Shown in pieces: positions 17,391-28,597 of a stretch of 62,978 nt of DNA. The stretch lies in assembly GCA_913057785.1 (NCBI GenBank), contig CAJXPD010000017.1, forward strand, positions 1 through 62,978. Reading direction: 5' to 3'. Numbering within the stretch: the first letter of the stretch is position 1; each line of letters begins with the position of its first letter. A model generated the notes under the pieces. That model did not search any database. It saw only the letters and a list, made by a program, of their open reading frames with translations, and had not been told where the DNA came from. The position numbers and the translations under genes were made by a program. This DNA comes from an uncultured Lewinella sp. (lineage in GTDB: Bacteria > Bacteroidota > Bacteroidia > Chitinophagales > Saprospiraceae).

Positions 17391-18626
17391 ATGTCCACAG
17401 TTAGAAAGATCGCTCTCGTTACCCTAGTTATTCTAGTTTGGTCAGCCTTTGTTGCCTATGGATTCATAGATGGCTTTCTATTACGTTCTATCAGCTCAAA
17501 TTGCACGCCAGCCGCTTTTGTTAAGGCCGTTGAAGAGCAAATCAAGGATGAGTCCGTTGGGAATTTTGCTATGATTCTAATTGAAAATGGGGAGATAGCA
17601 GAAACTCATTATCACACGATTGACCAGACCGTGGATCAAAACACCCTATTCCCGGTGGCTTCGATTAGTAAATGGGTCACCTCTTTTGGGGTAATGCAAT
17701 TGGTGGAAAAGGGTAAACTGGATTTGGACAAGCCCATTGATGACTATCTCAGCAGATGGCAGCTGCCTGAAAGTGAATTTGACAATAGGAAAGTGACTAC
17801 TAGGAGACTACTTTCTCATTCAGCTGGCTTAACGGACGGCCTTGGCTATGAAGGCTTTGGGCCTGATGAAACAGTTCAGACGCTTGAAGAATCCCTAACC
17901 AAAGCAGCTGATGCGGCTTATTCAGACGGTGTTGCTAGGGTTGGCCTTGAGCCTGGCAGTCAGTATAGATATTCTGGAGCAGGCTATACCATCCTACAGC
18001 TACTTATTGAAGAGCTGACAGGGAAGTCCTTTCAAACGTATATGCAAGAGGAAGTATTGATTCCTTTGGGAATGGAACACTCAGCTTTTGGTTTACCAGA
18101 CAATCCAAATGTGCAACTGGCACAAGTTTTTAGGACTGATGGTACCACAAGGCAATCCAATCAATTTACTGCGCTTGCTGCTGCTGCCTTATTTACCTGT
18201 ACCGAGGATCTTTACAAGTTTCTGTTAGCAAATATGACTGAAAATCCTGTCCTTTCCAGGGAATCTCTAGTTACCATAACCACCGCAGAATCATTCATCA
18301 ATACGATTGGCGTTTATGGGCTAGGACCACACCTATACAGCCAAAACGACAAAGAATCCAAAATCATCGGGCACGATGGCAGTGGAAATAATGCCATTAA
18401 TACAGCTGCGCGAGCAGATTTAGTATCAGAAAGTGGAATCATTATTTTAGAAACGGGGCATTATACCATGGCTTCTTCCTTGGCAGATGAGTGGATGTTT
18501 TGGAAGGCTGGAATTGCTGATTATGTGGTGATGCAACGTAATATTCCTTATGTTTTAAGCTGGTTGGGGATTGGTAGTTTGCTGATCACTATAGTTTCTA
18601 TTTATTACTTTAGAAGGCAAGTTTAG
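17391..18626 (+). CDS. Serine hydrolase, beta-lactamase class C/penicillin-binding-protein fold
   Basis: A 411-aa protein with an N-terminal membrane anchor (about residues 7-28) and a C-terminal membrane helix (about 385-405). The catalytic fold shows SISK (Ser91 to Lys94, the SxxK motif), Y194-S-G in place of the classical YxN, and HDGSG as the third motif. Members include D-aminopeptidases, esterases and PBP-like enzymes, so the substrate is uncertain; true beta-lactamase activity is not implied. It lies 65 bp before an alpha/beta hydrolase in the same direction. Confidence 0.85.
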   Translation: MSTVRKIALVTLVILVWSAFVAYGFIDGFLLRSISSNCTPAAFVKAVEEQIKDESVGNFAMILIENGEIAETHYHTIDQTVDQNTLFPVASISKWVTSFGVMQLVEKGKLDLDKPIDDYLSRWQLPESEFDNRKVTTRRLLSHSAGLTDGLGYEGFGPDETVQTLEESLTKAADAAYSDGVARVGLEPGSQYRYSGAGYTILQLLIEELTGKSFQTYMQEEVLIPLGMEHSAFGLPDNPNVQLAQVFRTDGTTRQSNQFTALAAAALFTCTEDLYKFLLANMTENPVLSRESLVTITTAESFINTIGVYGLGPHLYSQNDKESKIIGHDGSGNNAINTAARADLVSESGIIILETGHYTMASSLADEWMFWKAGIADYVVMQRNIPYVLSWLGIGSLLITIVSIYYFRRQV

Positions 18627-18691
18627 CCTCTCGATGAGGCTGTGCGCTCGTAGCCAATCGGTAAAAGGGAATAGAATTGCTATATTGAATC

Positions 18692-19543
18692 ATGGGACAA
18701 ATAATTGAAACAGCAAGAGGTGTTTTTCATGCCCGCGTGTACGGAAACCCTTCAAATCCTCCTTTAATTTTGATCCATGGCTGGCCACAAACCAGCTATT
18801 GCTGGCATCATGCTGCCGCCTATCTCGATGATTTCTATATTATTGCCCCTGATCTGAGAGGGATGGGCGATAGCAACCGAAATCTGGATATAAAGCTTTA
18901 CGAAAAGGATAAAATGGCCGCTGATATGTTCGCTGTTGCGGATGCCTTAGGAATTGAAAGCTTTTATTTAGGGGGGCACGATTGGGGCGGTGCCATTGTC
19001 CAAGAAATGGCTTTTTTACAAGCTAAACGGATCAAGAAATTGATCATTATCAATATGGTAATCATCAATAATGCGACGGGGCAAGCTAAGGCGGGAGAAA
19101 TTTTGGTTAAGTATTTGTTCCGGTCTTCTTGGTATCAATTCTTTCTTAGTATTAAGGAACTTCCGGAAGCTCTGTTGTCGGGGAAGGAAGAAATCTGGGT
19201 CCGATTTTTTAGCCGCGGGATTAGTAATCCAGTACCAGAAGACGCGATCCAGGAATACATTCGTTGTTATAAAATTCCAAATACGCTGACTACAGCAGCG
19301 AATATCTATCGGACGATAACTAAGGACCGTGCTCGATGGAAGAAAGAATTTGAGGGACACCAAGTGACTATACCCACCAAGATTATACATGGAATATTAG
19401 ATCCTGTTATCATCAAAGAATATGTCATTGGCGTGGAGGAGAGCTATACGCAAGTGGAAGTGGCCCACCTCAATGGTGGGCACTTTATTGTGGATGAACA
19501 GCCAGAGGCTGTCGCAAAAGAAATCAGAGGTTTTTTATCCTAA
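18692..19543 (+). CDS. Alpha/beta hydrolase, epoxide-hydrolase/dehalogenase-like
   Basis: A 283-aa protein without signal peptide. It contains the oxyanion motif HGWP (29-32), the nucleophile elbow G-H-D-W-G-G with Asp97, and a late catalytic histidine in NGGHFIVDEQP. An aspartate nucleophile with HGWP points to the epoxide hydrolase/haloalkane or haloacetate dehalogenase branch rather than to esterases. Exact substrate unknown. Convergent with the following metallophosphatase gene, with a 9-bp gap. Confidence 0.85.
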   Translation: MGQIIETARGVFHARVYGNPSNPPLILIHGWPQTSYCWHHAAAYLDDFYIIAPDLRGMGDSNRNLDIKLYEKDKMAADMFAVADALGIESFYLGGHDWGGAIVQEMAFLQAKRIKKLIIINMVIINNATGQAKAGEILVKYLFRSSWYQFFLSIKELPEALLSGKEEIWVRFFSRGISNPVPEDAIQEYIRCYKIPNTLTTAANIYRTITKDRARWKKEFEGHQVTIPTKIIHGILDPVIIKEYVIGVEESYTQVEVAHLNGGHFIVDEQPEAVAKEIRGFLS

Positions 19544-19552
19544 AGACAAAAG

Positions 19553-21451
19553 CTAGTGACTCAATTGCATCATCGTAAATGGGATTTTACCCAGTTCTTC
19601 GTCTACTAAACCAGCTCGTAAAAGCTGAGCTCCTGTACCCTGAAAATATTCGATTCGAATCCTGTGCTTACCTTCCTCCAAAATGGTGGTGCCATAAGCC
19701 CAGAAGGCCCCGTGGCGACCATCGTGGTCAATCAGTAGTTCATCGTCAATGTACAGTTTTGAACCATCATCTGAACGAAGATAAAAGGTTTGAGTAGCCG
19801 TCTGCGAGATGTTGACATAGCCTTCGAGTACCAGACCAAAATTTCGGCCACGGTTTTCAACTAAGCTTTCATTTACGAGCTTGACAACTCCCTCTTTTTT
19901 AACCTTTAGTTGGGGGAAATTTGGCAATTCGTGCCAACTGCCTTCGTAGTATTTATAGGTCAGCCCCTTCTCCTTGGTCTTAGCCCTTAGGGCGGGTTTT
20001 GGCGCCATTTTCACCAAATCTTTAGAAACCATTCTACTTGCCTTTTTAGCGGGATTATACGCTCGCGCTTTCAGGGTAAGGCTGGTATTCACCTCAAAGG
20101 GGCCTTCATATCTGATGGATTGCTGATTTGGGTCAGTACCGTCTAAAGTGTAATAGATCTCGTGATCAGGGCTTATCCCATTTATCTCTATCTTACTAGA
20201 TTGTTGGAAGACGTATTGTCCTATTTTAATTTGGGGTGCAGGAGGTTGCAATAGACTTCGGTCTGATGCATTATTGGTGACTTCTTTTTCCATTTCAAAG
20301 GTGTCAAACAATCGGCCTTCATGATCAATAGCTTTAAAGACCAGGCGATTGTCAAACACTGCGAAAGTAGTGTAATGATGACCAGTCTGCAGTTCCTGGG
20401 TGAACCAAGAGCGCGTTGGATCAAAATCCTCTAATCCACCACCGGCACCACCTGAATTGATATAGATTACCCCATCCTTGAGGTTTACCTTGTTCTTAAA
20501 CAGTGGCCAGGTACGTTCGTAGAGATGCGTATGTCCGAATAGGCAGAAATCCACGCCATACGCGTCATATAGAGGGGTTAGGTTTCGGGCCTTCGTTTGG
20601 TAGGTAGAGGCGCCGATATAAGTATCCCCGTGATCATTTTCTTCCGTAGAGTAGGGTGGGTGGTGATGTACGACAAACTTCCAGGTAGCATCTGACTTCG
20701 CCAGTTCCCACTCTAACCAATTATATTGTTCAGACCCTTCATGTACATCTCGATTGGTATCAATCATGAAAAACTGAGCGTTCCCATAGTTGAATGTGTA
20801 ATAGTATTCTGGTTTTGGGTTTACCATATAATCGTAATAGTACTGTGCATCCTGCTCATGATTACCCAGAACAGTATACATGGGAAAGCGGCTCATGGCT
20901 ACATGACCATTGGGAAAGAAGTGCTGTGTCCAGTCCGTTTTTCGCGTACCTGTATCGACTAAATCTCCGGCATGAATAATAAAGTGGGGCCTTTCTTGCC
21001 AGACCTTTTCGGCAATCACGCTCCATGCCCAAGGCGTTCTAGAATTGTATTGGGAGTCTCCTAAAAAGGCGAAATAATAGGCATCATCATCTTTGACGGC
21101 CGTGCGGAAGGTGTAGACCGGACTGACTAAGGTGTCACCTCCTGCTAGGATGCTCTGTACTTGATAAAGGTACTTCGTAGCCGTCTTTAGATCCTTGAGT
21201 TCGACCTCATGCAATAAGCGTGAGTCCGGCAAGACACTGGTTTCGGATAGATTAGGTTGCTTGGCCCTGAGCTGAGCCTCTCCATATCTGACCAGCGTGG
21301 TAGCGGGGGAATTCGTTTCCCACAATATGTGAATGCTACTTTGGGTAGCGTGCTGTAGGTAGGGCTTGACAAGAAAGGTATCATGGGAAGACTGAGCTAA
21401 AAGGAAAATAGGGCCGAAAATAAGTAGCAATAAAGGGGATAGGTTTTTCAT
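19553..21451 (-). CDS. Secreted purple-acid-phosphatase-like metallophosphatase with chitobiase-C and PA14-like domains
   Basis: A 632-aa exported protein (signal peptide to about residue 20). Domains in order: FnIII-type PAP N-domain (about 27-115), calcineurin-like metallophosphoesterase (about 125-330) with FLGDSQYN, HAGDLVDTG, LGNHEQD, VVHHHPPY and GHTHLYERT supplying both metal sites, a CHB_HEX_C-type domain (about 405-480) and a PA14-like region (about 500-620, ending in LRSDDGSKLYIDDELL). It should release phosphate from organic esters outside the cell; the accessory domains suggest attachment to carbohydrates. No T9SS tail is visible. Single gene. Confidence 0.88.
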   Translation of the reverse strand: MKNLSPLLLLIFGPIFLLAQSSHDTFLVKPYLQHATQSSIHILWETNSPATTLVRYGEAQLRAKQPNLSETSVLPDSRLLHEVELKDLKTATKYLYQVQSILAGGDTLVSPVYTFRTAVKDDDAYYFAFLGDSQYNSRTPWAWSVIAEKVWQERPHFIIHAGDLVDTGTRKTDWTQHFFPNGHVAMSRFPMYTVLGNHEQDAQYYYDYMVNPKPEYYYTFNYGNAQFFMIDTNRDVHEGSEQYNWLEWELAKSDATWKFVVHHHPPYSTEENDHGDTYIGASTYQTKARNLTPLYDAYGVDFCLFGHTHLYERTWPLFKNKVNLKDGVIYINSGGAGGGLEDFDPTRSWFTQELQTGHHYTTFAVFDNRLVFKAIDHEGRLFDTFEMEKEVTNNASDRSLLQPPAPQIKIGQYVFQQSSKIEINGISPDHEIYYTLDGTDPNQQSIRYEGPFEVNTSLTLKARAYNPAKKASRMVSKDLVKMAPKPALRAKTKEKGLTYKYYEGSWHELPNFPQLKVKKEGVVKLVNESLVENRGRNFGLVLEGYVNISQTATQTFYLRSDDGSKLYIDDELLIDHDGRHGAFWAYGTTILEEGKHRIRIEYFQGTGAQLLRAGLVDEELGKIPFTMMQLSH

Positions 21452-21500
21452 GATGCTTGTTGTGTTAAAGAGGTTTCGTATTTGGAAGTTCTGCTTTGAT

Positions 21501-21534
21501 ATGCTCTGCTGAATCTTTTCATGCAGTAGAGCAT
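21501..21534. other. Hairpin upstream of the metallophosphatase
   Basis: ATGCTCTGCTG (21501-21511) pairs with CAGTAGAGCAT (21524-21534), an 11-bp stem with one G-T pair. It lies about 50 bp upstream of the metallophosphatase start and beyond the groEL terminator. It has no U tract, so it is more likely a leader or operator element than a terminator. Confidence 0.3.
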
Positions 21535-21656
21535 GCTAACGAAGATAATCTTTGTTTCTATCGTAAGGATAAAGATCTGTTATAGGATTGAGCTTGGAGA
21601 ATTCAAGGTGTTAAAGGATCATCAATTTTTTGTAAAGGAAAACAGGGGAAAGCAAA

Positions 21657-21690
21657 CAAAAAAAGCGCAGCCAACATAGTTGGCCGCGCC
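21657..21690 (-). terminator. Intrinsic terminator of groES-groEL
   Basis: On the minus strand a GC-rich stem (GCGC, one mismatch, GCCAAC-type arms; pairing 21665-21675 with 21679-21689) is followed by a run of seven T (complement of 21658-21664). This is a standard Rho-independent terminator about 30 bp after the groEL stop. A second small hairpin (21702-21717, ACAAAGC/GCTTTGT) sits between it and the stop codon. Confidence 0.85.
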
Positions 21691-21721
21691 TTTATTCTTA
21701 ACAAAGCTAAGCTTTGTGTGC

Positions 21722-23410
<1,689 letters not shown>

Positions 23411-23420
23411 TCAGGATAAA

Positions 23421-23684
23421 CTACAGCACTACTAGAATATCATCTTCGCGCATGATGAGGTAGTCTTCACCTTCATAATGCAGTTCCTGTCCGGCATACT
23501 TTCCGTACAAAACAGTATCGCCAACTTGTACGGTCATTAGATTACCATCTTTTCCTGGGCCTACAGCGATAATTTCACCTCTCTGAGGCTTTTCCTTAGC
23601 TGTATCAGGAATGATGATCCCTCCTTTCGTTGTCTCTTCAGCAGGAGCGGGCTTGACCACTACTCTGTCGTTGATGGGCTTCAT
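23421..23684 (-). CDS. groES: Co-chaperonin GroES (10 kDa)
   Basis: An 87-aa protein starting [34 protein letters not shown], the mobile loop region of GroES, and ending [13 protein letters not shown]. It caps the GroEL ring. It is slightly shorter than the Escherichia coli protein, which is usual in Bacteroidota. It is the first gene of the groES-groEL operon. Confidence 0.98.
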   Translation of the reverse strand: MKPINDRVVVKPAPAEETTKGGIIIPDTAKEKPQRGEIIAVGPGKDGNLMTVQVGDTVLYGKYAGQELHYEGEDYLIMREDDILVVL

Positions 23685-23932
23685 ATTTGCTGATGTATTT
23701 TATTGAACAAATGAAACAAATTATGTTTAAAGATGGCTGTTAGAAGGTCATTTGAATCATAGGCTGATGCTTCGACATTCTTCCCACAGCTTCGAACACC
23801 CTTGTCCTATCATACGGTATGCCAAACTGAAATTCATGACAATTTTGCAGTCCACTTGAACATTTGGCACCCGATCCGGCACTCTTACCGGATTTCTACT
23901 GCCTTTTGTTGTCATTTTGACAAGACTGGTCG
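23685..23932 (-). promoter_or_regulatory. groES upstream region, no CIRCE found
   Basis: The roughly 250-bp spacer between the secG terminator and groES should hold the heat-shock promoter. I looked for the CIRCE element (TTAGCACTC and its inverted copy) and did not find it, nor an exact TAnnTTTG box. HrcA control is therefore not supported from the sequence, and the promoter cannot be pinned down. Confidence 0.3.
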
Positions 23933-23971
23933 AAAAAAACAAAGACCTGGTAGAAAGTGCTCTACCAGGTC
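23933..23971 (-). terminator. Intrinsic terminator of secG
   Basis: GACCTGGTAG (23944-23953) and CTACCAGGTC (23962-23971) form a perfect 10-bp stem with an 8-nt loop. On the minus strand it is followed by TTTGTTTTTTT. It sits about 25 bp after the secG stop and separates secG from groES. Confidence 0.9.
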
Positions 23972-23995
23972 CTTGTCTTCTTGAGTGCTTACCTT

Positions 23996-24262
23996 TTATT
24001 GTGGTAAGGATAAGTCCACTCCTCCGCCTCCGCCACCATCAACCATTAAGGCTGTGATGATGCATAAAACGAAAAGTGCAATGGCTAATCCCCAAGTTAC
24101 TTTTTCGATGAAATCAGTTGATTTAGCAGCGCCAAACATCTGGTTAGCTTGTGAGCCGCCAAAAGTAGAATCTACCCCTCCGCCCTTTGGGTTTTGAATA
24201 AGTACAGCTCCCATCAAGAGGAGACATACTAGGGCAATCAAAATTGTCATTCCAGTCAACAT
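23996..24262 (-). CDS. secG: Preprotein translocase subunit SecG
   Basis: An 88-aa protein with two membrane helices (about 3-22 and 53-73). The connecting loop is typical of Bacteroidota SecG: LIQNPKGGGVDSTFGGSQAN and MFGAAKSTDFIEKVTW. SecG assists SecYE in protein export. The gene starts 2 bp after the stop of the upstream TPR gene. TPR-secG-groES-groEL is a familiar gene order in Bacteroidota. Confidence 0.95.
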   Translation of the reverse strand: MLTGMTILIALVCLLLMGAVLIQNPKGGGVDSTFGGSQANQMFGAAKSTDFIEKVTWGLAIALFVLCIITALMVDGGGGGGVDLSLPQ

Positions 24263-24264
24263 AT

Positions 24265-25398
24265 CTACATGAGTTTGATTAGTTCTTCAATTTTCCCCGC
24301 AAAGTAAACACTTTTTTGCGGATTTTTCAATTTTAATCTTTCATACATTTCGATGGCCTTGGGATACTGTTCTTGTTTGACCAGAAGCATTGCAAGCGTT
24401 TCGGACGCAATGTCCTCCTGATCCTCTAGACTACGCTTGGCAATCACACTTACTTTCACCGGTGGTTTCACCTTCTTTACCTTAGAAACGGGCTGAGGTT
24501 GGGCCGGTTTAGGGTTCGCAGAGAGTTTGGGCAACTTTCTAGGTTGCAGCTGTCGCTTCCAACTGGTAAAGTGCTTCTTAGGTTGAGGAGGAACTACTAA
24601 AGGAATTTCTCCTACCTCTTTTCGCATCGCCTGCACCCGGGCCTGCAACTTGGCTAAGAGCTCTTCGGTAGCAGCCTCTTCCTGTTGCTTCGCTAATACC
24701 GCCTCGGCACGTGCCTGGATTCTTTCTCTGACATAGCTAGGAACTGGGCCATAGCTTTGGAGCGTGTGGGTTAAGCTAGATGAAATGCTAAATGTAGTGG
24801 ATCCTTCTTCTTGAATGGCGTCCTTTTCCCCTTCTTCCTCGGCGATTTTCTCTGTAGTATGGATGAAAATATCGGCAGGACCTGGGGGAGGCACCAATTC
24901 TCCCTCAGACAAGGCAGGGGAGGGCTGCAACTTTTCAGGGATATCTAGTTCTAAATGGAATTCATCTTCCTCTTTATCCTTATCCCAAGTGGGGGGGCTT
25001 AATGGTTCCACTGGAGCGGCTTCTCTAGTGATTCCAGTGGAAGAATCATTTTCATTCGCCACCAGGGGAATTTTCTCTACTTTCTCTTCCAGACTGTTGA
25101 TATCCTGTAGCTCCAATATCTCATCTTCGAATTCTGCAAATTCCTCACGACTGACAGATAGTAACTTCTGCGATTTAATCAAATCGTACAAATAGGCTCG
25201 GTCAAAGGTATGGACTGCTGCTTTTTCTAGATTTTTGGAGAAAGCAGTGTTATTGTCTAATTGAGCCTTTTGTAGAAGCAACACATGCAGATTCGCACAA
25301 TACGGGTGTTGCAATACCAAGCTCTTAAGTTCTTGATAGGATAATTGATATAACTTGGAAGGTTCTTCTATATAGTCGGAAAAATTCTCACGATTCAT
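24265..25398 (-). CDS. TPR-containing hypothetical protein upstream of secG
   Basis: A 377-aa soluble protein. The N-terminus (MNRENFSDYIEEPSKLYQLS) and the segment LVLQHPYCANLHVLLLQKA are typical of a Bacteroidota family found next to secG. The middle (about 100-300) is low-complexity, rich in Glu, Pro and Lys and probably disordered. The last 50 residues form a TPR (LVKQEQYPKAIEMYERLKLKNP). I choose the ATG at 25398; an upstream ATG at 25470 would add 24 residues that look unlike the family start. Function unknown; adjacency to secG suggests an envelope or secretion role. Confidence 0.75.
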   Translation of the reverse strand: MNRENFSDYIEEPSKLYQLSYQELKSLVLQHPYCANLHVLLLQKAQLDNNTAFSKNLEKAAVHTFDRAYLYDLIKSQKLLSVSREEFAEFEDEILELQDINSLEEKVEKIPLVANENDSSTGITREAAPVEPLSPPTWDKDKEEDEFHLELDIPEKLQPSPALSEGELVPPPGPADIFIHTTEKIAEEEGEKDAIQEEGSTTFSISSSLTHTLQSYGPVPSYVRERIQARAEAVLAKQQEEAATEELLAKLQARVQAMRKEVGEIPLVVPPQPKKHFTSWKRQLQPRKLPKLSANPKPAQPQPVSKVKKVKPPVKVSVIAKRSLEDQEDIASETLAMLLVKQEQYPKAIEMYERLKLKNPQKSVYFAGKIEELIKLM

Positions 25399-25496
25399 GC
25401 CCGCCGTCTTGTTTGGATAATTCGGCAAATTAATAAATAATTTGCTCATTGTCAAACAAAATGATATCACAAAAACAACTATAGATAGTACTCCAA

Positions 25497-26882
25497 CTAG
25501 TTGAAAGGCAGTATGTAGGAGAAAATTAACAATTGAAATAAGCCGACTAATGATATCACTGCCAAGAGTACCGTCCAGGTTTTTAGGGCTTCGCCTTCTG
25601 TGAAGCCGCTCATCCTAGAAACCACCCAGAAACCGCTGTCATTCATCCAGGAGATGAACAAGCCGCCGAATCCAATGGCTAATAGTATATACATCGGATG
25701 GTAGGGCAGGTCTGCTCCGGTGCCAATCAACGCAAACATAATGCTAGAGGTGGTGATCATAGCCACCGTACTAGAACCCTGGGCCGTTTTCATGGCTGCA
25801 GATATCAGCCACGCTAGGATGATATAATGAATATGAAAATCTTGAGTGGCTAAGGCAATGGCATCACCAATTCCGCTATGCTTAATCATAGCTCCAAATG
25901 CTCCGCCCGCACTGGTAATCAAAATAATTACTCCTGCGATTTCCAATGGCTTAGCGGCCTCCTCCCAAAGCGTTTTGGCGTCTAAGTTTTTTCCTTTTGC
26001 CCAAAGCCAAAGGGCGATGGCCGTTCCTATGGCCATGGCTACATTTTTGTTGCCCCAAAAGGCAATCCACGCCGGCGTTTCCCCCGCTACAACAGCTGTT
26101 ACGGAGGCTATACTGATCAAAACGATAGGAATAAGTACAGGCATTAAAGAAAGAGCCAGACCGGGTTGTTTACCAGAATCTGCCGTGTCTGTAATACCTA
26201 CTCTTACGGGGATGTCCATTCTGGCATTAAGTCTCCTTCCTAGCATCAAACTGGCTATGGCAGGGAGAACGCCCGCAGCCAATCCTCCCATGATCGTCAA
26301 ACCAAGGTCAATTTGCAGGGTCTCCGCCATGATCAAGGGGCCAGGGGTTGGAGGAACCAGGCTATGAGTAATGGCTGCACCACCTCCAATTGCTAAGACG
26401 TAGAGGAGGAAATTCTTCCCGGTCTTTTGAGCAAGAGTAATGGCCAGCGGAATTAATAGAAAGAATACCGTGTCGAAGAAAACGGGAATAGATAGTAAGA
26501 AGCCACTTAGTAGGAGTGCGAGCGCTGCTCGGCCTTCCCCAAGTGCTCCAATCAACCAATTGACGATTCGCTGAGCTGCACCACTTTCCATCATTGCGGT
26601 ACCAATCATCGCGGCCAAAGCAATTACCCAGGCAATCTTACCGGCTACGGAGCCAAACTCGGTCATGGGAGTTTCCACCGCCTTGACAAGATGGGATAAG
26701 CCTTCTGCACCTGGCACATTGGCCGAGAGCAGCCCTACTATAATAGCGGATAGCATTAGGGCGACGAAAGGGTGTAAGCGGAATCTGGAAATCAAGACTA
26801 CAACAGCAATGATGCCAAATAATAATACGGCGAAGGGCCAATACGGAGCATTAACTATGGAATTCATGTAGGAAAGATACAT
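25497..26882 (-). CDS. GntP-family gluconate:H+ symporter
   Basis: A polytopic permease of about 461 aa with 12 or more membrane helices. GntP-family features include SRFRLHPFVALMLSAIIVG near the start, LSGFLLSIPVFFDTVFFLL, the Pro/Gly-rich GGAAITHSLVPPTPGPL and AAMKTAQGSSTVAMITTSS. The family imports gluconate, other aldonates or related hydroxy acids with protons. The frame is open 28 codons further upstream; I start at the ATG at 26882 just ahead of the first membrane helix, with 26867 as an alternative. No gluconate kinase or dehydratase gene is adjacent, so the substrate is uncertain. Confidence 0.88.
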   Translation of the reverse strand: MYLSYMNSIVNAPYWPFAVLLFGIIAVVVLISRFRLHPFVALMLSAIIVGLLSANVPGAEGLSHLVKAVETPMTEFGSVAGKIAWVIALAAMIGTAMMESGAAQRIVNWLIGALGEGRAALALLLSGFLLSIPVFFDTVFFLLIPLAITLAQKTGKNFLLYVLAIGGGAAITHSLVPPTPGPLIMAETLQIDLGLTIMGGLAAGVLPAIASLMLGRRLNARMDIPVRVGITDTADSGKQPGLALSLMPVLIPIVLISIASVTAVVAGETPAWIAFWGNKNVAMAIGTAIALWLWAKGKNLDAKTLWEEAAKPLEIAGVIILITSAGGAFGAMIKHSGIGDAIALATQDFHIHYIILAWLISAAMKTAQGSSTVAMITTSSIMFALIGTGADLPYHPMYILLAIGFGGLFISWMNDSGFWVVSRMSGFTEGEALKTWTVLLAVISLVGLFQLLIFSYILPFN

Positions 26883-27013
26883 TTCTTTGGGAGAAAAACT
26901 AGGATGCAGTAGCTGCATATCCCATCTCTGTGGCATGTTGGAATCAAATAAGCATGATAACATCATTATTTAGGTAGATTGTACAAGTGCCAAGGATACA
27001 CCCAGAAAGAAAA

Positions 27014-27045
27014 ATGGGCACCCCTGTTAAAACAGGAATGCCCAT
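27014..27045 (-). terminator. Intrinsic terminator of the gldA-gldF-gldG operon
   Basis: A 15-bp stem (27014-27028 with 27031-27045, including two G-T pairs) with a two-base loop; on the minus strand it is followed by TTTTTCTTT. It begins 32 bp downstream of the gldG stop and precedes the gntP promoter region. Confidence 0.9.
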
Positions 27046-27077
27046 CTTTGTGCCATTACAGACTACGTATCAATTTC

Positions 27078-28583
27078 CTACAAATAGCTTTCTACCATTC
27101 GCTTAATTCGACGATTTCGCTCTCTTTGGTAGCGAATAAAACCATAGATTAGGATCAATAGTATCGGTAGACCGAAATTGAGATATTTCAAAAAACTTCT
27201 CCTACCGCTGGCATCCTCTCCCAAGTACTCTTGCGCAATGGGGCGAGTGGCTACTGCCTTCGTTCGGAGTTCGATCAATCCAGTGTCATCACTCAACCAA
27301 TCAATACTGTTGGCCAAAAGACTAACATTGTCTTGGCTTTGGCGCTGCTGACCACTTACTCCAAAGTCCCCATCACCATACACGACAATCTTGCCAGGGA
27401 TACCACCACCAAAGTCTCCTTCTAGCACTCCTCCAACGATTACATTATTCAAGGGGAAATCCACGGCGGTCCACTGTTTTTGAATGTCAAAATAAGTGGG
27501 TGCAGGCTGAATCCCCGCTTGCGTAGAACTAAAGGCGATCGGAGTAAATACTTTGCTGCTATCCCCAAGAAAGCGTACCGGACTAGCAAAGGGCATAATT
27601 ACTTGCTCCAATCCCTTAGATATTGGATGGTCTGCAAAAGTGCTAATCAATGGTAGATATGGGAACTGAACTGGAGTTTGCATAGTGAAGAACCCTTGCT
27701 GTTGTTGTACGGTCACCTGACCACACTGTGCATCAATTAGGAAGCTGGGTTCTACCTCAAGTCCTTTCGTCATCAACCAACTTTCTATTCCCGTCGGACT
27801 AGCAGCTCCTTGAGCAGTTTGCAGGTCTCCATTCACGGCGTTGATGGCCAAGAGTAGTTTTCCGCCTCGCTGTAGGTAATCATCAAGATTAGCTAGTTGT
27901 GATGGTGGAATGGTGTCTTTTGGTGCGATCAGTGCCACGGCTTTAAATCTATCGGGTATCGGAGCATCTAGTTGAGCCGTTTCGATTGAGTACAGGATGC
28001 TGAGTGTTTGGTAGGCTTGCGCCAAATCGTTCAGACTAGCCTCTCCATGTCCGTCTACAAAGGCAATACTTGGTTTTTCTTGTACGGCCAATTTCTTAAT
28101 GCTGGTAGATAGACTATATTCCATCCCTATTCCACCTTGGATCAAGGGGATGACCTCTTTTTGCTCACCCAATTGCAAGACTGCACCGAGGAAGGCCTGT
28201 TGGTTTTTAACCTGATCTTTCTCTCTAACCTGGATCATGATGGGTTGGACACCATTCTGAGCGGCTGCCTGTTTCTCTTCATCCGTTTCTGGGTTTTCAA
28301 ACTTGTAGTTCAAATTTCCCTTTGATAGTGTGGAGTATTCTAGCAACATCTCTTCAAAATCCCGCTGGATCTTCACAATATCAACCGGGAGGTTGTCTGA
28401 GAAATAGGAGGTCACGGTGATCGGAGCATCCAAATCTCTCAAGATGTCCTTAGTGGCCTTGCTTAAGGTATATTGTCTTCCTTCTGTAAGATCTAATCGA
28501 AAGAAGAAGCGATTAGAAAGGATATTGACAAGGATAATAATCCCTGCAATAAGCGCTATGCTGATAACTGAATTATTCTTCAT
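27078..28583 (-). CDS. gldG: Gliding-motility ABC transporter accessory protein GldG
   Basis: A 501-aa membrane protein with one helix near the N-terminus (about 7-25), a large extracytoplasmic domain and one helix near the C-terminus (about 472-490). The conserved start of the DUF4350/ABC-type GldG family is visible: LSNRFFFRLDLTEGRQYTLS, then SYFSDNLP. GldG works with GldF and GldA as an ABC transporter required for gliding in Flavobacterium; its cargo remains unknown. It follows gldF by 14 bp and ends the operon. Confidence 0.92.
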   Translation of the reverse strand: MKNNSVISIALIAGIIILVNILSNRFFFRLDLTEGRQYTLSKATKDILRDLDAPITVTSYFSDNLPVDIVKIQRDFEEMLLEYSTLSKGNLNYKFENPETDEEKQAAAQNGVQPIMIQVREKDQVKNQQAFLGAVLQLGEQKEVIPLIQGGIGMEYSLSTSIKKLAVQEKPSIAFVDGHGEASLNDLAQAYQTLSILYSIETAQLDAPIPDRFKAVALIAPKDTIPPSQLANLDDYLQRGGKLLLAINAVNGDLQTAQGAASPTGIESWLMTKGLEVEPSFLIDAQCGQVTVQQQQGFFTMQTPVQFPYLPLISTFADHPISKGLEQVIMPFASPVRFLGDSSKVFTPIAFSSTQAGIQPAPTYFDIQKQWTAVDFPLNNVIVGGVLEGDFGGGIPGKIVVYGDGDFGVSGQQRQSQDNVSLLANSIDWLSDDTGLIELRTKAVATRPIAQEYLGEDASGRRSFLKYLNFGLPILLILIYGFIRYQRERNRRIKRMVESYL

Positions 28584-28597
28584 GGCAGATATGAGGA

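Noticed and set aside
17391..18626. Antibiotic-resistance beta-lactamase
   Set aside because: The SxxK and HxG motifs only show the fold; YSG instead of YxN and membrane helices at both ends fit general serine hydrolases better.
23685..23932. CIRCE/HrcA operator upstream of groES
   Set aside because: Neither TTAGCACTC nor its inverted copy with nine-base spacing is present.
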